Assembly: GCA_958496175.1 (NCBI GenBank)
Contig: OY292275.1
Coordinates: forward strand, 14,942,001 to 15,006,000
DNA from: Sisyra terminalis
Taxonomy: Eukaryota; Arthropoda; Insecta; Neuroptera; Sisyridae
Reading direction: 5' to 3'
Length of the DNA: 64,000 nt
The translations under genes and the position numbers were made by a program. A model generated the notes under the pieces. That model was not told the DNA's origin and did no database searches. It saw only the letters and a list, made by a program, of their open reading frames with translations. Shown here one piece after another: positions 10,901 through 24,824 of this stretch (positions are counted from its first letter, which is position 1; each line of letters begins with the position of its first letter).

Positions 10901-13320
10901 GTAATCCAGGATGGTGTTTTTGTTGGAATCATAATCAATGAAAGAATATATCTGATCATAATTTCACGTTCGCAAATTATGCGATAAAGGACTTTATAGA
11001 GAGAAAAAAAACTTAATTAGATCATAAGCATTTATATTTTGGCAGAAAAAGAATGTTTTAATATTAATGAGCAAATGAGAGTTCGAAAACGATGGGTACG
11101 CTTATTGATCTTCTGTGACGTCACAGTCCTTTTATTGAATAATTTACACAATTTTTCACATTTTCCACCGCAAATACATTTTTATACTCTAAAAATTTCT
11201 ATCATTTATTTCTATGAAATAGAGGATAATTGTGTTTAGAGTATGTAAAAACTAAGATTTTCATTAATCATTTCAATACTGAGTCTTTTAGTACAAATAA
11301 AAAAAACTGTTTTTCCAAACGATCAAACTATAATTGCAATTTGTCGCAAAATCCGGTGAATGATTTCTTAAAGATTTAAAAAATATCGACTAGGCTGAAA
11401 AATGAGGTTTTTTTAAAAATTTTATAGAAAATTTGTATCATTGTGTATGGGTACAAGAAGTTTTTAAGGAAAACTTTATTTTCGCAATAAATCCAATAAT
11501 ATTTGAAATTTAGAGAAAATATAGTAAATAAGTTTCCGACAGTTCAAAATGTTAACTAAAATAGGGTATGCTTGTCCTAAAAATGCAGTTTTCTATATCT
11601 TTTTATTTGCAAATAAATCGAAAATAATTATAAATCAGAAAATAAAAGTTTTCTCAACCAACTGGATTGAAATTTTGACATATTATGAAAGCATATAAAG
11701 GCTTTACTCAGAAAAAATAACAACTTTTAATCTTCATTATAACTATTTGAGGAAGATGGTTTCTCTATTTCTTTCCTTAGATGGCTAATTATAAAGTGAT
11801 TTCTAAAGGGTAAATTAACTCACTTCTTCTTCAAAAAAATTATGAAATGTAATAAAATATGCCTGGCCACACTAAATTTCAAATATTGTAAATCCTTTCA
11901 ATCATTGCCATTTAGTTTGAACGATTTAAACAGCCTTACTATTTAAGTTTAAATACATTTGTCAAAGGAAAACATCCATGGAATTTTGAAGTTTCTGTAC
12001 TGTAACGTCATTTTAATGCCGGGACAATAAAAGCTCGTTTTAAGCGTTTTGAATTTTTTCAAGTAAAGTTAAAAATTAATATCTACAATCTACATTATGT
12101 TTTAATATTAGTTAAGAACATTTTTATTTATTTTTAAGACATGTGCATTAGGTTTATTACATATTTACATGGGATTCATTGAAATATAGAAATATAGAAC
12201 AATAGAAACTAAAGAAATATAAAAAATATTTTTATTCTATAAAGAGACACATTGAAATAGCGATCCATTTTTAACCGTTGTATAGTGAAAATTAAATAGT
12301 AAGGTATTAAACAAAGACAACATAAAATAATTTTCAAATGAGTTTTAAAGCTGAGTATAGTAAATTATTGAAATGAAAAGCTTTACAAAAATTAATATTT
12401 TCAAACACAAACACAGAGGTGTTGTTTTTACCACAAAATTCATAGTAAAATCAAACTTACTAAGAGCTTTACAATAGTGCTTTAATATAGTTGATTTAAT
12501 TCATAGTTATTTCAAATTTCAATAGCTTTTAATATAAAATTCTTCAATTGAATTAAGTTTCTAGAAACGCATTATTGAAATGTTACTTTTTTAATTATTC
12601 GTCAATAAATCTTTTTTGAAATCTTTACAGTTTGAGCCATTTTATTGTCACTGTAGTACGAAATTGACACTAAATCAAATTGCTAATTAAATAAATCTTT
12701 ATATTTTCATAGAATCAATTCTTAATTACTTATAAAGTTTAAGTTTTCTCAAACACCTTCTATTTCGATCTAATCAAGCGATTTCTGTCGCATCTGTTGT
12801 GAATCACACAAAACCATTCCCAAGTCGCTGAAGAGATTCAGCTAGAAAAATTCCTCAACCACCGTATAAATAAAATAATCATTATCCGACATCAGATCGT
12901 CGAAGAGGAAGAAGAAGAAGGTTATAAACAAGTTGAAATAAGCAGCTTGAAAAAAAAACGGATTTTATGATTTCTATGTATACTTCATAAATAATGAACA
13001 GGAATTATTGCATTATGCCTCTCATATGTGTTCAATGTTCATCTCGTCATATTTCAATCAAACATCTAACTGGAATACGATACAATTATTTTATATAACT
13101 GTTCAATTTTTATCAGTTATTCCTCTTTTTGCAAATAGCTGACATTTTTCTTGTAAGCTCACAAATCATGCTGTTGTAAATTGAAAAGAAAAAGTTGAAC
13201 CATTAGAGTGTATTGTTAATTAATTGTTGGCGATTATAACAATTAATTTTTGGCATTGATCTGTTTAAACATATGGGAAGTGTAATCGATTGTGCATCAA
13301 TTTAAAATTCATTACGTTTA
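10901..13320. other. AT-rich intergenic, no gene seen
   Basis: One feature of note: a 14-bp perfect palindrome ctgtgacgtcacag at 11113-11126, a full cAMP-response-element core. A purine-rich patch (gaagaggaagaagaagaagg) lies at 12901-12920. Confidence 0.4.
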
Positions 13321-13329
13321 AAAATGATT

Positions 13330-14060
13330 AACACGTACAATAAATCCTCGGTAGAAAAGAGACGGGACGAAGATGTTCCCATGCGTTACGTTGTCTTGCC
13401 ATGCAAGACGGCCTTTCCAGAAATAGAAAAAGGAAAAAAAGCATTCGCTGGTATGAAAGAAGTCCAGAACCTCGCATAACTTGTCCCAGACACATCATAA
13501 CTACTAGAAACATTTCCCGGTAACGCAAATTCTCGCTCACCATTCGAGTAGTTGTAAAATCCAAGCAATGAAGCAAATAATTCAACATCTCCATGACATT
13601 GCGTTTATACATGACACGAATGCATTAGCTAGCCGTGTAAGATATGAGAGACATCAGATTTTTGTGTCCAAGGCACATACCTACGCATATTCCTCCTCGT
13701 CTTCACCCTCTTTGGTCGGACAGTCCGCGGAAGAAAATCATAAAATAGCTCTTTTTTACATTTTCAACGGAGCAAAACCAAAAAAAAAAAAGATAATTTT
13801 CAAATGTGGACGAGGATGAAGATAACGCACGCAAAACGAGCTATCTCTTGTTTAATGCATTTCTGGCTCGTTATGTTGAAGTTAACACGTGTATGCTTAA
13901 ATAATTACATACATCAAATACTAGGTACATATAAGTACACGTGTACAACATACGCGCATACGAAAACGTTACTTTCAAGAGCACTTTACTTAGTTTTACT
14001 TTAATTCGGCCAAGTTTAATTGCTCATATTCCAACCGAGTATGGTATATGGATACGCGGA
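13330..14060. other. GC-enriched island with overlapping short open frames
   Basis: This stretch is clearly richer in GC than its surroundings. On the minus strand around 13386-13590 one frame reads FALPGNVSSSYDVSGTSYAR and continues open to a TAA, and a consensus donor (CGAATG|GTGAGC) lies near 13540. No acceptor fits in phase, so I cannot build a gene. It may be a 5' exon, a regulatory module, or both. Confidence 0.3.
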
Positions 14061-14583
14061 AGAATTCATCAAAAGAATAAAAATAATTGATAGCAAATTG
14101 ATTTATGGAGTCAGGTACGCTTCTCTTAATTTAATTGCTTACTTTTTTCATAAAAAGCATTTGGTTACTTTTTCTTTAAAATTATATTGTCCGTTTTTTC
14201 AGAAATATCTACCTTTAATGAAAAAAAATCAATCCGATTAAATTGAAATTTAAATTCATATTTCCGATAGATTATTAATGGTTATTCCTTGAAGATAAAT
14301 ATGGGTATTCTAAAATAACCATTTTGTTTCAAATGATAAGGTGAAAAAAGTTCCAAATCGAAAGTTGCAAACAAAGAAGGAAAAAATCAAAGGTTCAAAT
14401 AAGCAAAACTCCTACATCTCCTTTTTCCGATTTTCATGACCATCATGACATTTCATAAATCAGTTTCATATCGTTTCCTACATTATGTATTGTTCCTATA
14501 ATGTGGAACATTCTAGAAAATTTTAAAACCATTGGGACTGTTTATATTTTTGGATCATTGGGACAAATCGTCGACCTAATGTG

Positions 14584-14815
14584 TTAACCTGCTATATCCA
14601 TTTTTAATGATTTTTTTTGTTTCATTAGGAAGGAAATACAAAATTCTATCGAATGACAAACTGATAAATCACTTTAAATATTCAAGCTTTAAAATATAGA
14701 ATGAAACAAAATCTGAAGCACGAAAAAAGCTTTGCAATCTGTACTAACTTATGTAGCTTATATTCATTTTTTTCGTTCCCTTGCAGAAACTGTTAAAATG
14801 AACTTAGCAGGTTAA
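14584..14815. mobile_element. piggyBac-like MITE
   Basis: It is bounded by TTAA on both sides with inverted ends TTAACCTGCTA and TAGCAGGTTAA, and similarity continues inward (atccatttt / aaaatgaac). It is 232 bp with no coding capacity. Confidence 0.65.
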
Positions 14816-17800
14816 CACTTTCGACATTCAAAATATACCATAAGATTTAAAATAGATTGGGATCTTTGGGTTACAATAGTTTTTAAACTAATAAATTGAA
14901 GGTTTAATAGTTCACGTATTTGTATACTTTGAACTTTCTCCGAATATGGATAATTGGTGGTCAATCATTGCGTAACTTATGTTTTTATAAACCAGTAACA
15001 TAAACATATCCCAACATTGGCAGTGATAACTACGCAATGTATTAGTTTTTACAGTTTTATAGTTATTACTAGTATAAACTAAGAATGCTTTCGAAAATAA
15101 TATATCCAACTTATTAAATTTTTGCCCGCCTGACTGTAGATTTATGTAGGTACAGATACATACTATTAAAGCTTATTATTTAATCAAAAGCTCTATTTTT
15201 TTTCAAAACATAAATAAAATTGAAGTCACTGGCTCATCTTATATTTATCTTATATTTTATTCCATAAATACTATAAAAATGTATTATAAAGTTATAGTAT
15301 ATAAATTTATAGTAATAATAGCTCATAAAAATAAAAAAATAATAATTTTTGAAAGTTAAACTCACAAATTCTAAAAAAATAGCTAAATCCATAGTAAAGC
15401 TCACTACTGATATAATATATAGTTAAGATATACTCAAGATAACTGGTTACTGGGTTCAATTTTGTAATGAACAATATTTTAATTCTCGATTTATACAAGC
15501 ATTAGGGGTTTTTCACTAACTCGTAAGACAAAAAGCGATCGTAAATAAGATTTAATGAAAAACTTATTCATAAGTCAAATTTTAATGAAAAATACTCTTT
15601 GAACCCAATTTCAACTTTCATAAATACTATTTTAATTTCTGTATTGGTAATATCAATTTATTATATTTTTTCCTGCTTCCCACATTTGATTGCAATGTCA
15701 AATACTAGAATCGGCCAATGTCACATTCAATGTTTTTATTAAAATAAATATTATTGATAAAAGTCTTGAAGGAAATTTTTATATCGAATAAGAAAAATTA
15801 CAATAAAAAAAATAAGAAATATTTTTTTCTGATTATTTTCTTTATAACTACTAAAACACTTGGCGGCTCTAAGATTTATGGCAATTCGTCAACCGAAAAA
15901 TTTGTTCTTAGGTTTTCAAGCTTTAATGGCATCTAAACATAATTAAATATTGTGGCATTGCAAATATTGGAAAATATATCTTTTCAATAACATTGTTTCA
16001 TAGAAAACTGCATACTTTAAAATATTGGGTAATACTTTTGTTAGCAAATAATGCTTTCATGAATATTATAGAAAAAATTTTTCAAATTCAATTGAAAAAT
16101 AGTGAAAAAATCTGTTTTAATCTATGCAGTCTTTTCTTTATCTATTCATTTAAATTAGAAAAATACAATTTTTAAATAACACTATATGAAATATCACTTA
16201 GGTTCTAAGGATAATCACACGAAGGTTAATAAATTAAGCAGGTCACTATTTATTATAGTATTAAAAATTGAAAATTCCCTAGCGAGGAGTGTCCCAGTAG
16301 CTCTGGAAAACTTAAAAGATTAGAAGTAAGGAATAACTAGACGGTTTACGGGGAAAAGCTCTTTTTTGTGTGTAAAAACCCGACTTATTTTTTGTTTATA
16401 TTTTTATACAGTTGTTGCATTATTTGCTTGTAAAGTTGTATAACAATTTATGCTATAGCTGTTAATAGTTAAACTATTACAATTGATAAATGTTATGGTT
16501 CATATTGTGATACGTAATCGTCGCATTATTGGTTACTTTCAATATGATCTGAGACTCTCTGGTTTTATGATTATCATTCATTATTATAATAGTTTTCGGT
16601 AAATATTCTGAGGTATGTAATTGTGTAGTTGATATAAATTTTCTAAGTATTTATATTACTATAATTATAACAAATAATAATTAAACATAACTTTTAATAG
16701 AGTAAACATATATGGGAGTTCCATTCCATGCATTTTTACTTTAGTAGATATAGTTTCACTATTTTGGTTGATAAATATAGCGTATTTTTAAAATATTTTT
16801 TTCCATATCAAATAAGTAAGGCATTTATTGCCCCATGATCATTTCAACTGTCACAAAATTGAATACAAAATACCGGAATAGTATGCACAATTTTTTTCGA
16901 AATTTCAACTTTATCAGGTGCGTTTATCTTCGTTTATTTTAAGATATACAATGATTAACTTTTAAGAAAGCCTAACAAACTCCTTACATATTACTTTAGC
17001 TTGAGCAGTGATAATATGGTGAAATCATTGTGAAAAAAAAATTCTTATCAATTACTTTTGTTGTGTTGATACCTAAATAAAATAATTCAGAAGCTTTTTG
17101 ATATTTCTAATGATTTTTTAAAATTTTATATTTTCCGAGTTCAACCATGTGTGTTGGTAAGGAAACTTTGAAGACAAGTATCAACAAATTTTGCACTTTC
17201 ATCACTTTTAATTTTACTTGTAGTTTAGCCATTCATACAAAGTTCAATTAGACTACCATAAAATAAACTAATTTACAATGTTGCAAAACTGTGGTTTCCT
17301 CAAAAACGTTTCAAAATATCCAAAAAGTAATAATAAGAATGAATTGTCGTTAACGTAATCACTCCAATTAGGCATGAGATGTTTTGCTTTTCTTTCTTGA
17401 AAAGGTTAATTGCTAAAACTACTCCTAGGTAGAACATAAACTCATGCAACGTTGTAAATTACAATGCATTAATTGATAATTAAGTGTTGCTACTTAAAGT
17501 AACTTGATTTAGATGGAATTTTCAATTCTGCAACTTTGTAAGACAAATTCAACGAAAAAAGTATTTGTCGTTACAAAAACGATAGTTCTGTTTTATGGAT
17601 TTCAGCCAATAAAAGTTTGATGGCGTGAATTTATTTGCTGGAGGGAATGAATTTTACATCGATTTCTTCTTTTTATGGCTCAATGAGCTTTAGAATTTAT
17701 TTGCAATGAAAATCATTTTAAGTATCTGGAATATTATACAAAAAATAATTTCAACTTCGTCGCTGAACGGTTTGTAAAAAATTGTATTTGTCTTTACAAG

Positions 17801-18418
17801 CGATAAAATATAAGAGAAAAGTTTACTTATAGTTCAAACAACGCCTTCGAAAAATTGTTTAAACTTGTAAAAATCAAAATCTCGTAAACATTTCCAGGTT
17901 GAGGCGATAAAAGCATCTTTCTGTAAATTATGGGTTACGACAAGATAACAACATTCATGACAGCTTCCTACATTAGATGGTACAAGCATGTTCATAAAAG
18001 ACGGAAATCTGCACTACTTTTTAACACTTATAAGCTCTACAAAGAAATGCATTCAGACTCGGGTTATAACAATTTTTTAGAGATAGAACTATTTATTTTG
18101 AACGTTTTAGCTGAGAAATTATTACAGTCGATAATCAGCTCGATGTACCTATGGTAGTTGGCTTAACGGTTGGTGGACATTCTATCAATTTTTAAAAAAG
18201 AACGATCGTTATTATCGGGAAACCGTTAAAGTATTAAGAAACCACTAGCAGACTCTTTTTAATTTCCATACTAAATAAAAAAACAGTTTTTATGTAAACT
18301 GTTTAATTTTTTGTGACCATCTTTGCACTTTTTTATTTCAACAACGATTAATTGATTGTAAAAACTTTTTTAGTAAAGGAAAGAATAATGAAAATATTTA
18401 ATTAAAAGAAGCCAGAGA
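14816..18418. other. AT-rich intergenic, no gene seen
   Basis: Very AT-rich; open frames up to 75 codons look random. Nothing supported. Confidence 0.4.
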
Positions 18419-19634
18419 GGCCCAAGTTAACTCCACAAAAACTATGCACTTTGCGAGGAAGCCAATTGGATATGAACCTATCTTAAACCATCTTTTAGCC
18501 AATTCCCCCAAATAATTTTATAAAAACAAAAATCTAGGGCATATAAGGTTCGCAATATCATTGTTGGTGAACTAAATAGTTATGTCAACATTAAGGTGTC
18601 TTTAAATTCCTTTATTTCAGTTACCAATCATATCCAAACGGAATCAAAGCAAAATGTTAGATTGGCACATGAGAAATTTTGGATTTTCAGTGAATAGATA
18701 AACCTAGTTTTCTTTTTTCAGAAGCTATTTATTTCATCTTAATATGCATCATTTGCTTCAATAAACTTTTTCCAACCAGATTTCTTTTCATACTGTTTAA
18801 ATTAAGAGTGGTCAATCCAAATTATCGCGTGGGTTACTTTGAAAATTCATCATTATTTCACAGACCACATATAAAATTATACATCCCCATATCAGATTTT
18901 GATATATACTATAAAGACAGTTTTTAATACATAGGTATTCACTACTTTGACCCTTATTAGTTTGTAAAAGTGTAATGAATATCGGGGGCCGAAAAAATGG
19001 TGAAGGTAGGCCTCATATGGCTCGCGGGCCACGGGTTGGCAACTACTGGTTTAATCCGTAAAGATTGTTCTAAGTGCTTAAAAAACCAAAGAAAACCTAT
19101 CATAGTTTTGCACCACCTAGCATAGTTACCGGATTATTTGGTAACTGAATTTTATTTTTTTAAAATTTAAACAATTTAAAAACTTTTATATTACCGTTTA
19201 AACTAACAGTCACTAAACTTTTTGACCTCACGGACCATTAAACTCATAATTTAAATCCCGTGAACCACTAAGAAGATATTTTTAGTGTTGTATATACTAT
19301 AAGAAGTATATTCCACTTTTCTCTGTGGATAAACAAAGTTTTCTCCACTCACCACCACTTTGGCAACCGCTAGTATAAACAGTATAAAAGTGAAGGTATT
19401 AAGAAAAGTGCTATTATATAATTAGAATTATTTCATTCTAAAAATCGGAATTTCTTTAAGACAACTATCTATAGACATTAAAAGCTCGTTAGAAAAAGTG
19501 TATTGGAGCCAATAGAAAATTTTTTGAAGAAATATACAGCTTAGAAAAAACGTTAAATGGTTTTATATCTTTACTTAAAATTTGAGATTTCATATGCACC
19601 AACCAATACAAAGTTTTGTGGAGTTGACTTGGGC
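18419..19634. mobile_element. Possible 1.2-kb transposon remnant with nested hAT-like pieces
   Basis: Ends ggcccaagttaactccacaa and (inverted) gcccaagtcaactccacaa match over about 26 bp. Inside, near 19010-19050, cgcgggccacgggttggcaa followed by ctactg is a typical hAT end, and 19350-19372 (ttggcaaccgctag) resembles another. No intact open frame. Confidence 0.4.
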
Positions 19635-19854
19635 ACTATCTATAAAATTCACTCAGTGAATAAAAGATTAACAAAGTTATATCGTTAAAACGTAAAGAAA
19701 AGATTTATAATATTTACCAATATGAAAAGCTGATTTAAAGCTCCAGGTAACTTCATTTATCAGTTGTATTTACGATTTACGTGCTTAACGAAAATTGACC
19801 ATAAAGATTGAACCAGCACCATCCACTTTCCCAAAATAAATAGAATTTTTTAAT

Positions 19855-20225
19855 CAAAATAAGATTTTTCGCTGACTTTGAACAGTTATACTGTGTATAC
19901 AATATATAGGATATATTGCGGTCCAATTTATGTAATATAATTTAATATAATAATATATAAAAATCATACCGTAAACATAAATTTGAACAGAAGTTCAAAA
20001 ATATTCGTGACGTATTGCCCAGATACGTATTTCGATTGCCAAGCAATCTTCCTCAGTGGTCATCAAGTAGTTGTAGTACTTGATGATCATATATATTGAT
20101 GACAATATTTTTGTTTTAACTTCTGTTCAAATTTATGTTTATGGTATGATTTTTATATATTATTATATTAAATTATACTACATAAATTGGACCGCAATAT
20201 ATCCTAAATAATGTATACACAGAAT
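19855..20225 (-). mobile_element. MITE with long inverted repeats and hammerhead-like centre
   Basis: About 19889-19998 and 20116-20223 are reverse complements (ctgtgtatac; gcggtccaatttatg; aacataaatttgaacagaag); the left end extends to about 19855. On the minus strand the centre reads CTGAGGA (20056-20050), an extra A, stem GATTGC/GCAATC with loop TTG, and GAAA (20033-20030). A 13-bp hairpin (TGATCATCAAGTA/TACTTGATGACCA, one mismatch) sits where stem I belongs, next to an AUA trinucleotide at the expected cleavage position. Confidence 0.8.
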
Positions 20226-20368
20226 TTTTTAAATTTTACTAAATTACGCCTAAACTATTGCAATATCCATATAAGTTATTTCCGTTTCACAATAAATACC
20301 ATCCATATTTTCAATGATTCTTGAGCCTAAGACCAATATTATTTTACTCTAATAAGACAAGAGCTGAT

Positions 20369-20839
20369 AATTTTACGGTATAAGCTTGGATCAGGAACGT
20401 CGAAATTTGAGAATTGTTTTTGAATGGTTTCGATATTATTCCTGTACGTATTGTTCACTCGAATGCAATTTGTACGTAAATTGTGACATGTCAGAAATAA
20501 AGTAGTGATTGTTATTTTCAATTATGTATTTATATTGTATTATGTAAAATTAAATTTTCTAAATAAAGTTTACTTTGGGCAAGTCCACTTCAGCACACCC
20601 ACAATTTGGCAACGTTGCATTTTCGACTCTGTTTTAATTTAATTCGCGATTAAATCGATCCATAATAAAAATAACCATAGTAAAAATAACCATAGTAAAA
20701 ATAACCGTCGCTTCTTCATTTCTGGCTTGTCAAAGTTTACGTACAAATTGCATTCGAGTGAACAATACGTACCCATTCAGAATAGTTATCTACAGTTCGG
20801 AATATCTCGACGTTCCTGATCGAAGCTTATACCAATTTT
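20369..20839. repeat. Large imperfect inverted repeat
   Basis: 20369-20525 and about 20645-20839 are reverse complements (ggatcaggaacgtcga; tgttcactcgaatgcaattt and gtacgtaaa). The spacer includes three copies of a 15-bp unit (ataaccatagtaaaa) at about 20666-20706. It directly abuts the non-LTR relic at 20845. Confidence 0.7.
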
Positions 20840-20844
20840 ACAAC

Positions 20845-21150
20845 TAAAAGAAAGCTCAGAACTAGGAAAAAGAGGATATTGAGGAACATCTGAGGTATAA
20901 CTCTAAGAAACAGGACATGTAGCGACTCCAATAGAGAAGTAGATATACAGGATATTGTAAAGTGGATCAAATCCAAACGACGGTACTAAAAACACCTTTT
21001 GTACTGAATAAGTGTAGATTTCATAACAAAATGTGTATAGAAGATCATTCGGTAGGCCTCCACAATGATGGAGCAGCAGTTGGTCATCATTATCCCAGGA
21101 GGCATTATTAGTTAAACCAAATAAGGCACAGTACTAAAAGAAGAAGAAAA
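20845..21150 (+). pseudogene. Non-LTR retrotransposon 3' end relic with AAG-type tail
   Basis: Frames around here read GITLRNRTCSDSNREVDIQD, IVKWIKSKRRY and, after a frameshift or deletion, GRPPQ-stop-WSSSWSSLSQEAL. These match the C-terminal end of common insect non-LTR polyproteins (DIVKWIK..R and GRPPKRW.ESW.S.SQE). The tail aagaagaagaaa follows at about 21137. Internal stops make it non-functional; the clade is uncertain. Confidence 0.7.
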
Positions 21151-24100
21151 TAGAACAAAAGCTATGCTTCTTTTTTTCTTTTTCTGCTGAAAATAGTTTT
21201 GAATTCAATAAGTCATATAGTTTCTCAAGAAAAATCAGTTGGATCTATTAATCAAAGATTGTTTAAGAAATGACTAAGTGTTACAGTAATTTAATCACTA
21301 TTACACGTACTGTTATTGTACTAGAAAACCAACAAAAAAATGCTATAAATAGCAAAGAAATTAGTGTTACTAGTCTCTCTTCTTCATTACAGTGATAAAC
21401 AATGTCTCATTATGAAATCGGCAGAGACTAGTTCAAAGCATCTCAACAAAGAAATGTCCTACAAGTCTTTTTTCGCTGTAATAACACAAAACGACCACAT
21501 TGGCCTAGATCTGACTTGAAAATTCTAATTTCCAATGAGATTTATGTGATTTGTTGGAAAAGTTGAAGAAACATGTCGATCGATCCTGCTAAAGTCATTT
21601 AAAACGTTTGAATTATGGCTATTTGTTCCGATGGTGAGCATATGTTGTGCGAATCAACTTCAATTAATATTATCGATACTCGTTATTAGATTTATCTGAT
21701 TTAAATAATTGCTCCACACGTTAATAAATTACTTTTGTATAATTACTGTCAGAGTTTGCTCGAAACTTGCTAGAAACAATGCCAATTTCAATTAAAGCTA
21801 GAGCCACGAGCAAATATGGCGAAAACCGCTTATGACTCATTTCTACGTTTTTCTATTGACTTGCTTAATTGTTTATTAGGTTTATTCTTTTCTAATTATT
21901 TCTATTTCAAAATTACCTGAAAAAAGGTTGTTTAATTAATCTGTTGTTTAATTTGGAACTCCTTTAAATCGCTCTTATAAAAACTTTTAAATTAGTTTGT
22001 TGCTTTTAAAAATTGTATCATTACAGTGATTTGTATCAACGATTGAATATGTTTTCCCATACAATTCTCATAGAAAATAGATCTGTTAGATTTATTTGAT
22101 TATCTTCTACGTTAATTCTTAAGATCTTATCGAAAAGTCGTAAAGTTCGGTAACATATGGCAGACTAGGTTGAGGATGAGACTTGAATGACTGTGATTGA
22201 CAATGACAGGTAAAACATTTTATTGTAAGAGCCAAAACAGGAAGAACAAATCGTCAGGATTGAGGACGAAAGGCTCCATATTATTGGAAAAGTTATATGC
22301 AAGAATATCGATGGATGCTGCACCTTAAAAGGTCAAAAAAATTTCAACTTAATGAGCTTCTACGCGTCAAATTAAGATTGTTATCGATCTTTTGCCTAAT
22401 TTTATACGAAGAATGTGTGAAGCATATGATATTAAATTGTTTCGATATTGATGCAGTTATGTTAAATGAAACATTAAGATTTCAAATGCGATAAATCAAC
22501 ATTCTGACATCTGGCACGTATGTGGTCCAATCACTTGTTCAAATTGATAGTCTACAAAAACGTATGACTCAATGAAAGATGAAACCTTGTAGGTATACTT
22601 GGTACAGTGTATATAAAATTCTTGAGTTTTATTTGGAAAAAAAAGGTTTTTTATTCAAGTAAGCATTAAAACATGGAAAAAAATAAAGAGGAGGGTAAAA
22701 TACTTTCTATTCTATATAAAGTTTATAAAATTTTTAATCGTTTTTCACAGGAAAAAAATATTTTTACTGATTGGAAAATAGAAACAAAGAACTAACAATC
22801 TGCATTTCTTAGCGATTGAAAAGATAACTTAAACAATCGTAGACAATCTCCTTGATACCTTGATAAAAGAAAATGATTGAATTATTGATTTTACATTTAT
22901 AAATCATAATACTAAGGAAATCAAGATTTCATGAAATTGAAGGATTTGTAAAACTTGAAATACTCATTTTTATATTATTATAAGTCAAGAAAATAAAAGT
23001 TTAGTTTATATGTTGCGTCGTATCAGATATCTATGATTAATCCAGGAAAAAAGGGACTATCTGATCAATTTAGGGAAAGCTTTTACCCAAATAGATATAC
23101 CTACTCATGTATTATTATTTTTGGCAAAATTCAACCAATGGGTACTTATATAAAAATTATATCAAGTTTATTTTGGTTTATCTTCTCTTAGTTTTGACAA
23201 CATCATAACATCGGTAATAAAAAATAGCGATTAAGTTATTGCAAAAGAACATTGAAAAAAATTATATGGGCGCTTCCAGGAAATTCCCCAGGAAATGGTG
23301 TCAGTTAATCCTTTAACTACAAGTCCGGATATACAAACAAAAAGAACTGGAAAGACTATAAAAAGTAGTATTGAAATTAGCCTTACATATTATATACATA
23401 TATATTTAGTTTCACAGACCCGCTGTATACTAATAATCCGACGTATTTCCTAGTTATGTTTTGAAGGAAATATTGGTTTTGGTTTAGCATAGAGGGAATT
23501 TTTTTCATAAGTTAATTGAATAATTTACAGAGAAGGGGAAACTTCTCTTTATTCATATGTACCGGTGCTTCTGAGCTTTATTGAAGTTCGCTTTTAACTC
23601 GATACTTAACTACTCCCAAAAGCTTAAAAGCTTATATAATATTTCTTTGTCAAAACTTGTGTGGAAAAAAATTATATTTTTCCATAATTTACATAACTAA
23701 ATTACAATTACTGTGAATAATTGTATAAATTTTAATAGCTTGTAGCTAAAATTATTCATACTTGATTGTTGCAATTTTTTTCGATACTGAAACGCAGGAA
23801 CTTATTTCCTTTAGGAATAGATATTGTAAAATTTGAAACTTTTAAAGAGTAGAAAAACTTTTCTCCTCAACTATTACCAACTAAAAGCAAACTGGTTTAA
23901 AGCCAGACCTATAGTTTTTCCACCATTAGATTCAACACTCCTAATTCAAATAATACGATCATAAATTTGCGAAGAATGCGGAAAAATAAAGCTACAAACA
24001 AATAAAATGCTGTACAGTTATGTTAACATGATTTCCAATCATAAATTAAAAAAAAAAGTGTTATACTTAAAAAAAACAGTTTCATATTTGGAAATATATT

Positions 24101-24824
24101 ATCTTTATTCTTTATCTTTCATCAAAATTCTAGGAATGGTAAATTCTTCTAGAGAAGTGGTAGAAAAGAATGATTGTGCTAATATGTAGATATTAGAATT
24201 TATACGAGTACATCTATTTGAGGAAAGTTGTTATTGTTAGAAAAGATTCTCAAGAATTTCAGGATTATTTTTATAATTTCTTATAGTACCATATACTTAT
24301 ATGGTTTTCTTTTTTGTCATCGCTTACATCTTCTAAAGTCATGTACAGCTGTATATTTTAGTACCAATCTTCAAAATAAAATTTTCTTTGCATTCGATGT
24401 ATTAAGAACCTATAGTGTAGACAATAGACAAATATAAGGACAAATATAGGAAAGAACTTACTGTAAACTCAAAATTTAGAAAATCATCGCTTATGGTTCT
24501 ATATTTCAATATATTGCGTAAATGTGTTTAACACCTAGTATGAAGTTTATTCTATTTAGGTTTTAAACAAATTAAAGACAGAATAATATAAAACCTTGAC
24601 TTTGAAATGTGTTTTTGTCGCTATCTTTTTTTTATTATCATTTAGTCATTCTTTAAAAACAAAGGTCATTAATGACTCTAAAATATAATATTATACAACA
24701 ATAAAATAGTAGTCTCATACATTAATATGATACAATATTCAGGAGGTATGGTTTGATAGTAGGTAGGTACTATGCATTGTCTATATGATAGGCCATGATA
24801 GGCAATGTTCCGGCTTATACAAAA
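21151..24824. other. AT-rich intergenic, no gene seen
   Basis: A slightly GC-richer patch at 21,400-21,660 and some ccaggaaa-type repeat debris near 23,040 and 23,290; otherwise nothing supported. Confidence 0.4.

Noticed and set aside
17930..18157. 75-codon open frame as a small gene
   Set aside because: AT-rich with no codon bias, splice sites or recognisable motif.
18720..18810. Minus-strand peptide KQYEKKSGWKKFIEANDAY as a transposase fragment
   Set aside because: Too short and no family recognised; noted only as possible transposon debris.
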